A stretch of 64,000 nucleotides of DNA from Lysinibacillus parviboronicapiens (GCF_003049575.1 NZ_PYWI01000009.1:94048-158047); one strand, 5' to 3'. Positions 23,307 to 32,799 are shown, counted from the stretch's first letter. Notes: a model not told the origin generated them from the letters alone. Numbers and translations: made by a program.

Positions 23307-25916
23307 TTAGTTCTTACTTCTTACGAACAACAGCTTATACCACTGATTAACTAAAAACGGCATACAAGACAAGCTATAAATTAAGCCTAATTGTGCACCA
23401 CTTAAGGTAGCCACCTCGAACATACCTGTAAGCGATGGCACAAATAATACTAAATGTAGACATAAAAAACCAATTAAAAACGCTAGCCACGTATATTTAT
23501 TAGAAAATAAGCCGATTGTAAACAGCGATTCTTTCGATCGAGAGTTAAAGCCATGGACTAGTCGTGACAAACATAAGGTTGTAAAGGCCATGGTAGTTGC
23601 CGTTAGTGTATCTCCAGTTGACAATCCTATACGAAAAGCAATGATTGTAGAGATAGCAATTAATAGTCCTTCAAGCACTACTTGTGTAGTAAATGTTTTA
23701 TTTAATAATGGTGTGCGAATATTCCGAGGCTTGTCCTTCATGGTCTTTTTATTATGTGGCTCTAAACCGATTGCAATCGCCGGCAAACTATCAGTAAGTA
23801 AGTTAATAAATAATAAATGTACGGGTGCAAAAGGAACTGGTAAGCCTAATACGGTTGCATATAATACAACAAAAATCGCACCGGCATTACCTGATAATAA
23901 GAATAGAATAGCATTTTTAATGTTTGTATAGAGACTTCTTCCATTCGAAATAGCTTTGACAATTGTTGAAAAATTATCATCCATTAAGATCATCGAAGAA
24001 GCATCTTTTGCTACCTCAGTGCCGGTAATGCCCATTGCCACACCGATATCAGCTTGTTTTAAGGCAGGGCCATCATTAACTCCATCCCCGGTCATAGCAA
24101 CTACATTGCCTTTTTCCTGCCAAGCTTTAACGATACGAATTTTTTGCTCTGGTGTTACTCGTGCGTAGACAGAGAGCTGTGGAACGATTTCTTGTAGTTG
24201 TTGATCTGTTAACCCTTCAATTTCATATCCTTCAATCGCTTCTGATGGCTCTTTTAAAATACCAATTTGTTTAGCAATAGCGGTTGCAGTGATTTTATGA
24301 TCGCCAGTAATCATAACGGGTTTAATACCAGCTTTTATGCAGTTTTCAACCGCTTCTTTCGATTCTTTTCTTGGAGGATCCATCATGGCCATCAATCCGA
24401 CGAAAATTAAATTTCTTTCAGCTTCTACATTCATCGTTTGTTTGGGCATGATCTCTTTGTAAGCAATTGCTAGTACTCTCAAACCATTCATAGAAAAATT
24501 ACGATTCACTTCTTCAATTTTTTTACGATGTTCTGCCGTAATATCAAGTATCCCGCTAGAAGTTTGGATTTTTACAATTTTAGATAGCAGAACATCTAAT
24601 GCACCTTTAGTAATCATAATATTTTTTTGATTGATGAGATTTACTGTACTCATTAGCTTTCTGTCTGAATCAAATGGAAGCTCTGCCACTCTTGGATAGT
24701 GCTTTCTGACGATTAATTCCTCAAAACCATACTGCTTCCCTAATTTCACGAGTGCTATTTCAGTTGCGTCACCTATTTCTTTTTGATCGCTTTCCAAGGC
24801 ATTATTACATAATAGTGCCTTTAAAATAAGATCTTTTTCAATTGCATTTTCTGTATGTAGTTGATCATGCGGAATAACTTTTTGATCAACATATACTTGT
24901 TGAACAATCATTTTATTTTCGGTTAATGTCCCTGTTTTATCTGAACAAATAACAGATACACTGCCCAAACTTTCAACAGCATAAAGCTTTCGTATGATGG
25001 CATTTTCTTTTGCCATTTTTTGAGTCCCAAAGGCCAGCACAATGGTAACAATGGAACTTAAAGCTTCCGGAATTGCTGCAACGGCAAGCGAAACCGCAAA
25101 CATAAAAGATTCTACTAATTCGCGTCCTCGAATAAGGTCAATCGTAAAAATGACGACACAAATCATCGTAATACCTAATGCTAATTTTTCCCCAAATTGA
25201 TCTAGACTTATTTGTAGAGGTGTTTTTTTCTCTTTCGCCGTATCCAACAGGTTTGCAATTTTCCCTATTTCTGTTTCCATACCTATTGCAGTAACTACTA
25301 CAGTCCCACGTCCATTGGTAACAAAACAGCCCGTGAATACCATATTTTTTTTATCAGCTATCGTTACTTGCTGTACTTTAATGGGCGCTGTACTTTTTGC
25401 TACAGCCAATGATTCACCAGTCAATGAACTTTCATTTATATGCAAATTATAGCTTTCTAACAATCGCCCATCCGCATTAATATAATCGCCAGCCTCTAAA
25501 AAGAGAATATCTCCCACCACTATGTCCTTTGAAGGAATCTCTATTAGCTGATTATTTCGCATCACTTTGGCAACGGAGGAAGTCAAAGCTTTTAGATTAT
25601 CCAAAGACTGTTCCGCTTTGACATGTTGTACTGTGCCTAGGATTGCATTTAAAAAAACAACAATCATAATCACAATAGTACTCTCTACTTCACCTAATAG
25701 TAATGAAATAACGGCGGCAACCATTAATATAATGACTAATAAATCTTTAAACTGCCCAAAGAAAACAGCGAATGTGCTTGTTTTTTTCCCTTCCACTAAT
25801 TTATTATATCCGTATACTTCTTGTCTCTTTTTGACGTCATCATCGCTCAATCCTTGATTTGTTACATTCAACCGTTCCATGACTTCGTCTGATAATTGTT
25901 GATGATATTCTGCCAT
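23307..25916 (-). CDS. P-type calcium-transporting ATPase (LMCA1/PacL type)
   Basis: An 869-residue P2A-type ATPase that should export Ca2+ (or Mn2+). The phosphorylated Asp326 lies in CSDKTGTLTENK; also present are TGES (166-169), the hinge TGDGVNDGPALK and ten membrane segments. The metal-site helix M4 reads AAIPEALSS, as I recall from the Listeria Ca2+ pump LMCA1, rather than the PEGL of SERCA. It is a single gene with its own terminator. The start at 25916 has AAGGGG upstream. Confidence 0.9.
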   Translation of the reverse strand: MAEYHQQLSDEVMERLNVTNQGLSDDDVKKRQEVYGYNKLVEGKKTSTFAVFFGQFKDLLVIILMVAAVISLLLGEVESTIVIMIVVFLNAILGTVQHVKAEQSLDNLKALTSSVAKVMRNNQLIEIPSKDIVVGDILFLEAGDYINADGRLLESYNLHINESSLTGESLAVAKSTAPIKVQQVTIADKKNMVFTGCFVTNGRGTVVVTAIGMETEIGKIANLLDTAKEKKTPLQISLDQFGEKLALGITMICVVIFTIDLIRGRELVESFMFAVSLAVAAIPEALSSIVTIVLAFGTQKMAKENAIIRKLYAVESLGSVSVICSDKTGTLTENKMIVQQVYVDQKVIPHDQLHTENAIEKDLILKALLCNNALESDQKEIGDATEIALVKLGKQYGFEELIVRKHYPRVAELPFDSDRKLMSTVNLINQKNIMITKGALDVLLSKIVKIQTSSGILDITAEHRKKIEEVNRNFSMNGLRVLAIAYKEIMPKQTMNVEAERNLIFVGLMAMMDPPRKESKEAVENCIKAGIKPVMITGDHKITATAIAKQIGILKEPSEAIEGYEIEGLTDQQLQEIVPQLSVYARVTPEQKIRIVKAWQEKGNVVAMTGDGVNDGPALKQADIGVAMGITGTEVAKDASSMILMDDNFSTIVKAISNGRSLYTNIKNAILFLLSGNAGAIFVVLYATVLGLPVPFAPVHLLFINLLTDSLPAIAIGLEPHNKKTMKDKPRNIRTPLLNKTFTTQVVLEGLLIAISTIIAFRIGLSTGDTLTATTMAFTTLCLSRLVHGFNSRSKESLFTIGLFSNKYTWLAFLIGFLCLHLVLFVPSLTGMFEVATLSGAQLGLIYSLSCMPFLVNQWYKLLFVRSKN

Positions 25917-26730
25917 TCGATTCCCCTTCCCGTGTGTAATTACTAGACTAGCATGCTACTTCAAAAGAAACTGTCACTCTATAGCTTATTTCTATAGAGA
26001 CTCATCCTGCTGCAATCAAAATTTAAATCAAAATAAAGGAAGAGATTAGTAAGGGCTTAGACATGTTCCAATAGTTAGCGGATCGGACCCATTACGATCA
26101 CATGCTATTTGATAGCTATACTTCCTTACGCGTAGCACTCAAATATTGTGTTCTATCTACTCCGTAATACTTTATCTAACTCAATATTATTCCTTGTTCT
26201 ATTCCAGTATGATAATAATCGATATAGAAATTTAAATATTTGTTATAGCGGTGATATTTTTTAATATAGACGCACGACATCTAGCGAAAATATCAAGCTT
26301 TGTTTGTGCTTAACGGGAAGTAGTTATACAAATTACAATGCGTCTGTTTATGAAAAGACAAAAAAGACCAGCTTTACTAATGTCGCTGGCCCTGTTTTTA
26401 GCACATTGCATAGTTACACCAATATCTCCATGATTGGTTCTATCTATGTTCAGTATCCTTTTCAATTTTGACCGTTCTTTCGTTACATCCATTAATGCAC
26501 TTTATCCTTTATCGCCACTTTTCCAGTCTTCACTAATCCCTTCACCACCGTGTTACTCTCTAAGGGCTTCTTCACAATCAGACATTCTGAAAGATTACAA
26601 GTTATCAATATAGGCAGAAGGTATTTTAACAGCTCTACGTGAAATAGGCATTCGTTTAATGCTACAACAGCACTAATCATATCCTGTACTAGTGACAAAC
26701 ATCTAAATTCATTCAGGAAAGGATGTAAAT
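25917..26730. other. long intergenic region, mostly without recognisable genes
   Basis: About 810 bases between the calcium ATPase and the cupin gene. On the minus strand a hairpin (GCCAGC...GCTGGT followed by CTTTTTT, about 26361-26397) looks like a terminator, and short frames at 26310-26698 precede it, but none resembles a known protein. This may be the end of a decayed transcription unit. Confidence 0.45.
26361..26397 (-). terminator. orphan terminator
   Basis: On the minus strand GCCAGC and GCTGGT enclose a 12-base loop, followed by CTTTTTTG. No convincing gene ends at it. Confidence 0.55.
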
Positions 26731-27381
26731 ATTAGTTCCAATATTGATTACACTTCACCTTCAGCGCAGTTCACATTTGATGTAAATAAAAGCCCACTTT
26801 TTAAAAAGGATAGTCAAAATTTCATCAATATTCTAGGTGTTGAACAGTTAAACACTCTTGAAAATGTGTCATTGCTAGATATTTTTCTTAGTACAAACAA
26901 TGTAGTTGAGCCACATTACCATCAAAATGCTGGGGAACTTGTCTATTGTATTTCTGGGGCTGCAACAGTGTCTTTACTTAACCCTTTGACAAAACAAATT
27001 CAAAACTATCCAATTAGACCAGGGCAAGTTGCAAATGTGCCACAGGGCTGGTGGCATTATGAAATTGCTACAGCCGATAATACGCACTTACTTGCCATTT
27101 TTGATGCTCCCACACCTGAAGTCATTTTAGGTTCAGATATATTGAAATTTACGCCAGCTAATGTGATGGCACACACATATTGTTTAGATGAAAATCAGTG
27201 GAAGAAAACAATAGCTCCGATTGTACCAACAACTTATATTGGTCCTGCCAATCATTGCAAAGGTGCCAATCAACATCAGACTTCTCCTAATCACATCAAT
27301 CCTTATGGAAACGGCTATCACCAGCCGATGAACCCTTATCACTACCAATATCCCTATAGTTATCCATATGGGTCACAATAA
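26731..27381 (+). CDS. cupin-domain protein with Pro/Tyr/His-rich tail, probable non-standard start
   Basis: A cupin of about 216 residues. The metal-site motifs are PHYHQNAGELVYCISG and later PGQVANVPQGWWHYE. The last 40 residues are rich in Tyr, His, Pro and Asn (HQPMNPYHYQYPYS), a composition common in spore coat proteins. The conserved-looking N-terminal part (NIDYTSPSAQFTFDVNKSP) lies upstream of the first standard start (GTG 26866, which has no binding site). The best-placed start is ATT 26731, eight bases after AGGAAAGG. ATT is a rare start codon, so an ATG-to-ATT change is possible. Function is unknown; oxalate-decarboxylase-like coat proteins are the nearest idea. Confidence 0.7.
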   Translation: MSSNIDYTSPSAQFTFDVNKSPLFKKDSQNFINILGVEQLNTLENVSLLDIFLSTNNVVEPHYHQNAGELVYCISGAATVSLLNPLTKQIQNYPIRPGQVANVPQGWWHYEIATADNTHLLAIFDAPTPEVILGSDILKFTPANVMAHTYCLDENQWKKTIAPIVPTTYIGPANHCKGANQHQTSPNHINPYGNGYHQPMNPYHYQYPYSYPYGSQ

Positions 27382-27388
27382 TGTACTG

Positions 27389-27418
27389 GCTGTAGCGCCT
27401 ATTGCTACAGCTTTTTTT
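27389..27418 (+). terminator. terminator of the cupin gene
   Basis: GCTGTAGC pairs with GCTACAGC across a 7-base loop, followed by TTTTTTT. Confidence 0.88.
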
Positions 27419-27710
27419 ATGAGCAACTACATAAATAAATGATATTATTTTCGCTCGTCAGACAATCTTTTACATCCTATTGAAGCACACTTGAAATGTA
27501 ATACTTATTTAATGACACCTCTACAATGCTTTTACCCAATCCACAAAAATACTAAGGTGATAACTAAAAATAAAAAGAAGCTTCATTCGTGCATTCTTTT
27601 ATACACCACCCAAAAAAACCCTTTTTTTCGAAAAGTTGAATAAAATATATATTTATAGCCCATCCTATTCTCATATAAAAAAACTATAATAGAAATTAGG
27701 AAGTGTAACT
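27419..27710. other. intergenic, no gene seen
   Basis: About 290 AT-rich bases upstream of the DUF3231 gene, likely holding its promoter. No coding frame or known RNA motif is visible. Confidence 0.45.
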
Positions 27711-28205
27711 ATGGCATATTTCAATGGAAATTTAACATCTCTATCATTACGTTTTAATGAGTTATTTACGATTTGGACACATCTCACTTTAAATAACGGC
27801 TATATCACTGCGAATCACTCGTTTTATAAGCATGCTTTGGATAAAGATTTGAGGGCTATCATTGTGGAGTTTATTGAAGTCTTGAAAGATGGCAATAAGC
27901 AATTAGAACAGTTACTAACAGAAAATCACATAGCTATTCCTCCTATGCCTCGTGAAAATCTCACGATGCAACTCCGTGATATTCGGGGCGTTAAAAAAGT
28001 TAACGATACAGATATCAGTGCAGTCTTATCCATGAATATCGCTTCTGCTTTAATTGCTTCTACCCAAGCGATGGAAGCGTCTACTCAGACTAACTTAACT
28101 AAATTGTTTGGTCAATTTCATATGAAGAATGCCATACTTGGAGCAAAGTTAATACAACTTAGTAAAGATAAAGGTTGGTTGCCCGTCCCTACTACTATAT
28201 CTTAA
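27711..28205 (+). CDS. DUF3231-family protein (CotF-like, ferritin-like helices)
   Basis: A 164-residue all-helical protein. The overall pattern, with NELFTIWTHLTLNNGYIT at the start, a central helix pair and the C-terminal KDKGWLPVP, matches one repeat unit of the DUF3231 family, whose Bacillus members are spore-associated and related to CotF. Full DUF3231 proteins often carry two units of about 165 residues; this has one. It is a single gene, with AGGAAG before ATG 27711. A spore role is inferred from the family. Confidence 0.75.
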   Translation: MAYFNGNLTSLSLRFNELFTIWTHLTLNNGYITANHSFYKHALDKDLRAIIVEFIEVLKDGNKQLEQLLTENHIAIPPMPRENLTMQLRDIRGVKKVNDTDISAVLSMNIASALIASTQAMEASTQTNLTKLFGQFHMKNAILGAKLIQLSKDKGWLPVPTTIS

Positions 28206-28240
28206 GCGTTTGTGCTAACTCACATAGATACAGAACTGTC

Positions 28241-28265
28241 AGTCGTCTCATTTTTCGAGACGGCT
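28241..28265 (+). terminator. probable terminator of the DUF3231 gene
   Basis: AGTCGTCTC pairs with GAGACGGCT (with one G-U pair) and is followed by TGTTGTTG, a weak T tract. Confidence 0.55.
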
Positions 28266-28329
28266 TGTTGTTGTTCGTGTCTCCTCCTAGGGTAATTGCA
28301 TTAAGCAAACCTGATATTTCTATAAAGAA

Positions 28330-28352
28330 AAAGACTACCTAAAGGCAGCCCT
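28330..28352 (-). terminator. terminator of the 93-residue hypothetical gene
   Basis: On the minus strand GGCTGCC and GGTAGTC pair around a TTTA loop with G-U pairs, followed by TTTTTC. Confidence 0.6.
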
Positions 28353-28381
28353 ATGACATTTTCTAGTTATATTATTTTTCA

Positions 28382-28663
28382 TTATTTATCTCTGTTTGTT
28401 ACTAATAAATAATCGAGCGCGCTCATTCTAGTGAGCTTGTGTGTAAATTTAATGGCATCCGCTTTTGAATCGAATGTAAAGTTTTGGAGTTCGTCTGTTG
28501 GTATATATTGATCAGCGATTTTTCGTTTCAGTTTTCGTACAGATAAAATGTGTGAGTCCTCCTCATATAAGATAATAGCACCAACGTTTCGATAAAGCGT
28601 TTGGTCAATCGTCGCAACAATTTTCACATTCAATCCTTCAAATTCTGTTAAATCTACCTGCAT
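28382..28663 (-). CDS. hypothetical protein, 93 residues
   Basis: A small soluble protein with alternating strands and a helix (VDLTEFEGLNVKIVATIDQ, then FDSKADAIKFTHKLTRM). It has a strong GGGAGG binding site before ATG 28663 and its own terminator, so it is very likely real. I recognise no family. No membrane segment, Cys motif or DNA-binding pattern is seen. Confidence 0.65.
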   Translation of the reverse strand: MQVDLTEFEGLNVKIVATIDQTLYRNVGAIILYEEDSHILSVRKLKRKIADQYIPTDELQNFTFDSKADAIKFTHKLTRMSALDYLLVTNRDK

Positions 28664-28886
28664 TTATTTACCAGCCTCCCTCTACACTACATTCGATTCA
28701 CAGCCAAACTAATCCTTCTTTTCTACTTAAAACCGACGATAAATCTGCTCTGTTCCTAGCAATTTTATAGCTGGGGGTACTTAAACTATATCTAGGTTAA
28801 TGGCAATCTCTGTTCATTACCAAAAGACTTTTTTACCGCTAGTCCGCAATGAGGAACCAAAAAAACAATAAGCACAATGGTTTTAT

Positions 28887-30056
28887 TTAATTAGAAGTCG
28901 GGTTTTCTTGAGATAATGGTGCTCGTTTCAGTGAAAAAACAGCACATGCTAATGCACATAAAACTAATACAGCACCAAAACTTGCTAAATCCATGACAGA
29001 ACCTGTCATTGCAAACAATGCTCCACCAACTGCTGATCCTATGGATATACCGATTTGTAAAGCCGCAGTATTTAAACTTTGTTGAATATCCGATGTTTGA
29101 GGGTCCGTTTGTATTAAATAGTTTTGTAAAGGCGGTGTAAGGGCCCAACTAAGTGCTCCCCACAATACTGTGACAATTAAAAAGAGCGGGAAAGCTATGA
29201 TTGTATAAGGAATCGAAAATAGTACAATTGCGAATGTCGAAATAACAATTACAATAGCTTTGCCAGAACCTAATTTGTCGCTTAACCATCCACCAATGGC
29301 ATTGCCACTTACAGACGCGATACCAAATATAAGATAACAAATGCTTATCCAGGATGAATTCAAATCAAATGCCTCTACTAAAAATGGTGTGAAATAAGCA
29401 TAAAGCATATAATGACCAGCTAGCATAAATAACGTAGTCAAATGGGCACTCGATATTTTTAAGTTTGCTAATGATTTAATTTGAACTTTTAAAGGTGTAA
29501 CCTCTACCACTGGCATTTTTTCTAACAGTAAATAAATTAGTATCATTGAAACTGTTGATAGTAATCCTATCCCTAAGAAAACAGTACGCCAACCAAAGGC
29601 TTCTGTTATAAATATCCCCATTGGAACACCTATTACAAGGGAAGAACTGACCCCAATAAAAATAAGCCCCAGTGCTTTTGCGCGATGTCTTGGCTCTACA
29701 ATTTTTGTTGTAATTGTGAGTGACAGAACAATCACCAATGCCGTACTCATTGCAGTTATGATTCTAGCAATCATCACTGTGAGGAATGTAGCACTGAAGA
29801 ATGTCATAATATTGCCTAAAGTGAAAACCAATAAAGCAAGAAGATACAAGCGTTTCCTTTCCACTTTTGCCGTTATTGATAAAAGTACAGGAGCAGAAAT
29901 GGCGTACACTAACGCAAAAATAGTAATGAGCTGCCCGGCTGTCGCTAACGATACATTTAAATCATCTGCAATATTAGGTAGTATCCCACCTACAATTAAC
30001 TCTACTAATCCGACTGCAAAAGTAGTAGCAGCCAGTATAAAAACTCTCCAATTCAT
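28887..30056 (-). CDS. pbuE: purine efflux MFS transporter
   Basis: A 389-residue DHA1-type major facilitator with twelve membrane segments. It matches Bacillus PbuE closely as I recall that sequence: ATTFAVGLVELIVGGILPNIADDL at the start, ERKRLYL after helix 2, AMSTALIVVLSLTI in helix 4 and LFMLAGHYMLYAYF in helix 7. PbuE exports hypoxanthine, adenine and guanine. ATG 30056 (MNWRVFIL) is chosen because GAAGGG precedes it; an earlier in-frame start is weaker. A purine riboswitch with an overlapping terminator lies directly upstream, so transcription should rise when purine is bound. Confidence 0.9.
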   Translation of the reverse strand: MNWRVFILAATTFAVGLVELIVGGILPNIADDLNVSLATAGQLITIFALVYAISAPVLLSITAKVERKRLYLLALLVFTLGNIMTFFSATFLTVMIARIITAMSTALVIVLSLTITTKIVEPRHRAKALGLIFIGVSSSLVIGVPMGIFITEAFGWRTVFLGIGLLSTVSMILIYLLLEKMPVVEVTPLKVQIKSLANLKISSAHLTTLFMLAGHYMLYAYFTPFLVEAFDLNSSWISICYLIFGIASVSGNAIGGWLSDKLGSGKAIVIVISTFAIVLFSIPYTIIAFPLFLIVTVLWGALSWALTPPLQNYLIQTDPQTSDIQQSLNTAALQIGISIGSAVGGALFAMTGSVMDLASFGAVLVLCALACAVFSLKRAPLSQENPTSN

Positions 30057-30101
30057 GAAAATCAACCCTTCTATTGCCTCCATCTTGTACGGGTTAATGA
30101 T

Positions 30102-30206
30102 AAAAAAATCCTGACTACAAAAATGAAAGCATAATTTTTGTAGTCAGGATTTTTATGGTTCCTGGTAGAGACCCTCAATCCATATTATTGAGGTTATACA
30201 TATCAA
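30102..30206 (-). promoter_or_regulatory. purine riboswitch (guanine-type) with overlapping terminator, controlling pbuE
   Basis: Read on the minus strand: J1/2 ATAACC, helix P2 CCTCAAT (30193-30187) with ATTGAGG (30179-30173) and loop AATATGG; J2/3 ...CTCTACC; helix P3 CAGGA/TCCTG with loop CCATAAA; then J3/1 ACTAC. The base aligned to position 74 is C, which pairs with guanine; adenine switches have U there. P1 is weak. ATCCTGACTACAAAAAT (30150-30134) pairs with its exact complement at 30124-30108, followed by TTTTTT, so a terminator competes with the aptamer: ligand binding should turn transcription on, as in B. subtilis pbuE. Confidence 0.85.
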
Positions 30207-30397
30207 ATTATTTTACTTTAGCTATATTAGCATATTGTATTTTTTCTTACAACATTTTTTATACGCAAGGCTCATTATGATTCCGCTCCCTCTCCTAGAA
30301 TTTCCCCCCGCAATGTCCTTTTTGCTAATATTGCTTATAATTTTCACAATTTGACCATACATAAGTATATAAGAAGTTTTCATAGGGAGGTGATTGT

Positions 30398-30604
30398 TTG
30401 CGTATAGTCGGTTTAGTTTGTTATTTTTTAGGACTGTTTTACGGCGTGGAGCCAGTGTTAGAAGAATTTACGGCACAAGAACCAACTATTCATTTTCCCG
30501 TTGTGGACAAACAGCAAACCCCGATAAAAGAAACAGTCGAAAATGCCCATGTCTGTGTTCATTACCCCACTTATAAAGTGTGTACAGCATTATCTAAAAA
30601 ATAA
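30398..30604 (+). CDS. small exported hypothetical protein
   Basis: A 68-residue protein starting at TTG 30398 with a strong GGGAGGTGATTG site. The first 15 residues are hydrophobic (IVGLVCYFLGLFYG) and the rest is polar with two Cys (HVCVHYPTYKVC), which suggests export and perhaps a disulphide or membrane anchoring. A good terminator follows at 30611-30652. I recognise no family. Confidence 0.55.
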   Translation: MRIVGLVCYFLGLFYGVEPVLEEFTAQEPTIHFPVVDKQQTPIKETVENAHVCVHYPTYKVCTALSKK

Positions 30605-30610
30605 ATACTA

Positions 30611-30652
30611 AAAAGAGGTCAACTCAAGTTAAAATCTGAGTCGACCTCTTTT
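30611..30652. terminator. bidirectional terminator
   Basis: AAAGAGGTC and ACTCA pair with TGAGT and GACCTCTTT around a central loop, with A and T tracts outside. It lies between convergent genes. Confidence 0.85.
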
Positions 30653-30703
30653 ATTAAAAGTGTAGGTAATGAAGACTGTTAAAAAGTGTTGTTATCACTA
30701 AGA

Positions 30704-31261
30704 TTATTCTCGTCCAATATGAAAATGCTTGAACGGGTAAAGCGTTATTTTAGATTCTCCATATACTGCATCTTTAGATATTAAACCGTAATGACGGCTA
30801 TCATAGCTTTTCAAACGATTATCACCAAGCACAAAGTACATACCTTCCGGCACTTTTTTCTGATCAACTAGTTCCTCTAAAGTAAAATTTTCTGTAGTAC
30901 GTAATTGATTCGGATCATCTGTTTGGCGATTCACATAATCTTCTTGATAAGCTTTGCCATTTACATATAAAACATCGTCTTTCATTTCCACAGTATCCCC
31001 AGGTAGTCCAATTACACGTTTAATGTATAATTCATCCTCAGTTGGTGATTGGAAAACAATTTGGTCAAATCGTTCAATTTTACTTATTTTACTGACAATG
31101 ATAATGTCCTTATCCTCATAAGTGGGATACATTGAAGCACCTTGTACTTTAATGGGGGCAAATAAAAATTGTTTACACCCCAATACGACAAGAACTGTAA
31201 TGACAATAATTTTAATGTAGGATAGTACTTCTTTTTTAAAATTCGTTTTTTCTTCTTGCAT
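30704..31261 (-). CDS. sipS: type I signal peptidase
   Basis: A 185-residue signal peptidase I, which cuts signal peptides from exported proteins at the outer face of the membrane. One membrane segment (about residues 13-30) is followed by the catalytic Ser43 (GASMYPT), the Lys81 box (YIKRVIGLPGD) and the GDNRLKSYDSR box. Size and single anchor match the Bacillus SipS/SipT type; which paralogue it is cannot be told. ATG 31261 is preferred because GGGGA lies seven bases upstream, while the ATG two codons earlier sits too close to it. Confidence 0.88.
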   Translation of the reverse strand: MQEEKTNFKKEVLSYIKIIVITVLVVLGCKQFLFAPIKVQGASMYPTYEDKDIIIVSKISKIERFDQIVFQSPTEDELYIKRVIGLPGDTVEMKDDVLYVNGKAYQEDYVNRQTDDPNQLRTTENFTLEELVDQKKVPEGMYFVLGDNRLKSYDSRHYGLISKDAVYGESKITLYPFKHFHIGRE

Positions 31262-31411
31262 GCTCATTCCCCGATACTGTTTTCTTATAGTATAGCATTT
31301 TCTATAAGAATAGTGACGCTTATCAGCCCAAAATGTTTCTAATTCATGAAAAATAGACAAAGCCATAACAAGCTTTGTCTACAGAGCATTCTATATTATT
31401 ATTTTAGGATA

Positions 31412-31522
31412 TTAAGAATGGTTACTTTGTGTAGCAGAGTGATGCTGTTCGTTAAACAAATCTACTGCTAATACTATACCGATAGGCAATGCGATTGCCA
31501 ATAAAATGGTACCTATCATCAT
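31412..31522 (-). CDS. membrane micropeptide, 36 residues
   Basis: A short frame with AAGGGAG before two ATG codons at 31522 and 31519. It encodes one membrane helix (GTILLAIALPIGIVLAVDLF) and a polar His-rich tail (EQHHSATQSNHS). The region between the gene and the upstream terminator looks like a promoter. No family is recognised. Confidence 0.5.
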   Translation of the reverse strand: MMIGTILLAIALPIGIVLAVDLFNEQHHSATQSNHS

Positions 31523-31590
31523 TACTATCACTCCCTTAACCATCTGATATTTATAGTATACACTAAATTTTCTGATATTTCAAACGAAAC

Positions 31591-31637
31591 AAAAAAATCA
31601 TTCAACTAGGCATGCATCCTACCTGAATGATTTTTTT
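31591..31637. terminator. strong bidirectional terminator
   Basis: AAAAAAATCATTCA at 31591-31604 pairs with TGAATGATTTTTTT at 31624-31637, with an inner TAGG/CCTA helix. Confidence 0.88.
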
Positions 31638-31869
31638 AGATTTACATGAAAAGTTTTAGACAAAGTAGTTGTAAGTTTCGCATAGCTGATTTGATTGGAC
31701 TTTTTCGTACCTTACGTGTAGGTATATAGCTTTGCATGCAGTTATTTAGAGCTGTATACCTAAGCACCTGGGTCCTCCCATTCATGAAATTCCCTCCCCC
31801 ATTAACAAAATTTACAGCATACTTTAATTGTCAGATCACACTATTGTTATTTACAATTTTCAGTTTATT

Positions 31870-32799
31870 TTATTGCAGATGCGTTTTTAATTCCGTTTGG
31901 ATTTGTTGCAATTCCGCTTCTTTTGGAATATAATACCATATATTATTGATTTTCGTGCCTGATCCCTCTTCGAATGAAAGCTGGTCAATATCACTATTCA
32001 TTTTTTTATAAATACCTTGCAGTTGAATTAGGTCCTTCACACTAAAATTCATGCGCACATTTTCGCCTACTACATCAAGCATATCAGTAGCCTTTAAAAG
32101 TACAGAAGGAGTCGACGCTTTCTTCATAACCGCTTCGATAATTTGTCGTTGGCGAATTTGTCGTCCAAAATCACCGCGGGGGTCTTCATACCGTATACGT
32201 GAAAAAATAAGTGCCTCATCACCATTTAAATTTACTTCACCCTTTGGATAATGATAGGAGTTATATGTTAAATCCATATCATTTTGTATCGTTACACCTC
32301 CAAGTGTGTCGATAATTTGTAAGAAGCCCTCCATATTGATGAATACATAATAATCGAGTGGAATATCTAAAAAATTCTCAACTGTATCCATTGCCATCGG
32401 AACACCACCAAATGCATAGGCATGATTAATTTTATCGACGGAGTCATGACCGATAATCTCTGTACGTGTATCACGAGGAATACTTAGCATTTTCATTGTT
32501 TGCTTTTCAGGATTTACTGTAATAACTATCATCGTATCTGAACGTCCACTATCATTTTCACGTTCATCCACTCCAAGCATTAACACAGAAAATGGTTCTT
32601 TTTTCGTAATTGTTTTTTGTTCTTTTTCTGCAGCATTCGTTTCAAGAAGTGGTGTATTAATTTTATTCATTGTTTTCTGGACGGTATAATAAGCAGTACC
32701 TAGAAAAACTAAAAAAATTGCCAGTAAACTACCTAGAATCCATATCATAATTTTCTTCTTGCTTTTCTTTTCCTTTGAACGTTTCATTTTCTTTTCCAT
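31870..32799 (-). CDS. LytR-CpsA-Psr (LCP) family wall-polymer transferase
   Basis: A 309-residue membrane protein with a basic N-terminus, one membrane segment (about residues 16-38) and an extracytoplasmic LCP domain. Family motifs are LMLGVDERENDSGRSDTMIV, LSIPRDTRTEI, KINHAYAFGG and the Arg-rich FSRIRYEDPRGDFGRQIRQRQII. These enzymes attach teichoic acids or other polymers to peptidoglycan. It is a single gene; ATG 32799 has GAGGAC upstream. Confidence 0.9.
   Translation of the reverse strand: MEKKMKRSKEKKSKKKIMIWILGSLLAIFLVFLGTAYYTVQKTMNKINTPLLETNAAEKEQKTITKKEPFSVLMLGVDERENDSGRSDTMIVITVNPEKQTMKMLSIPRDTRTEIIGHDSVDKINHAYAFGGVPMAMDTVENFLDIPLDYYVFINMEGFLQIIDTLGGVTIQNDMDLTYNSYHYPKGEVNLNGDEALIFSRIRYEDPRGDFGRQIRQRQIIEAVMKKASTPSVLLKATDMLDVVGENVRMNFSVKDLIQLQGIYKKMNSDIDQLSFEEGSGTKINNIWYYIPKEAELQQIQTELKTHLQ

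Noticed and set aside
30102..30206. Adenine riboswitch, by analogy to B. subtilis pbuE
   Set aside because: The J3/1 segment reads ACTAC, so the ligand-pairing base is C, which fits guanine; an adenine switch needs U.
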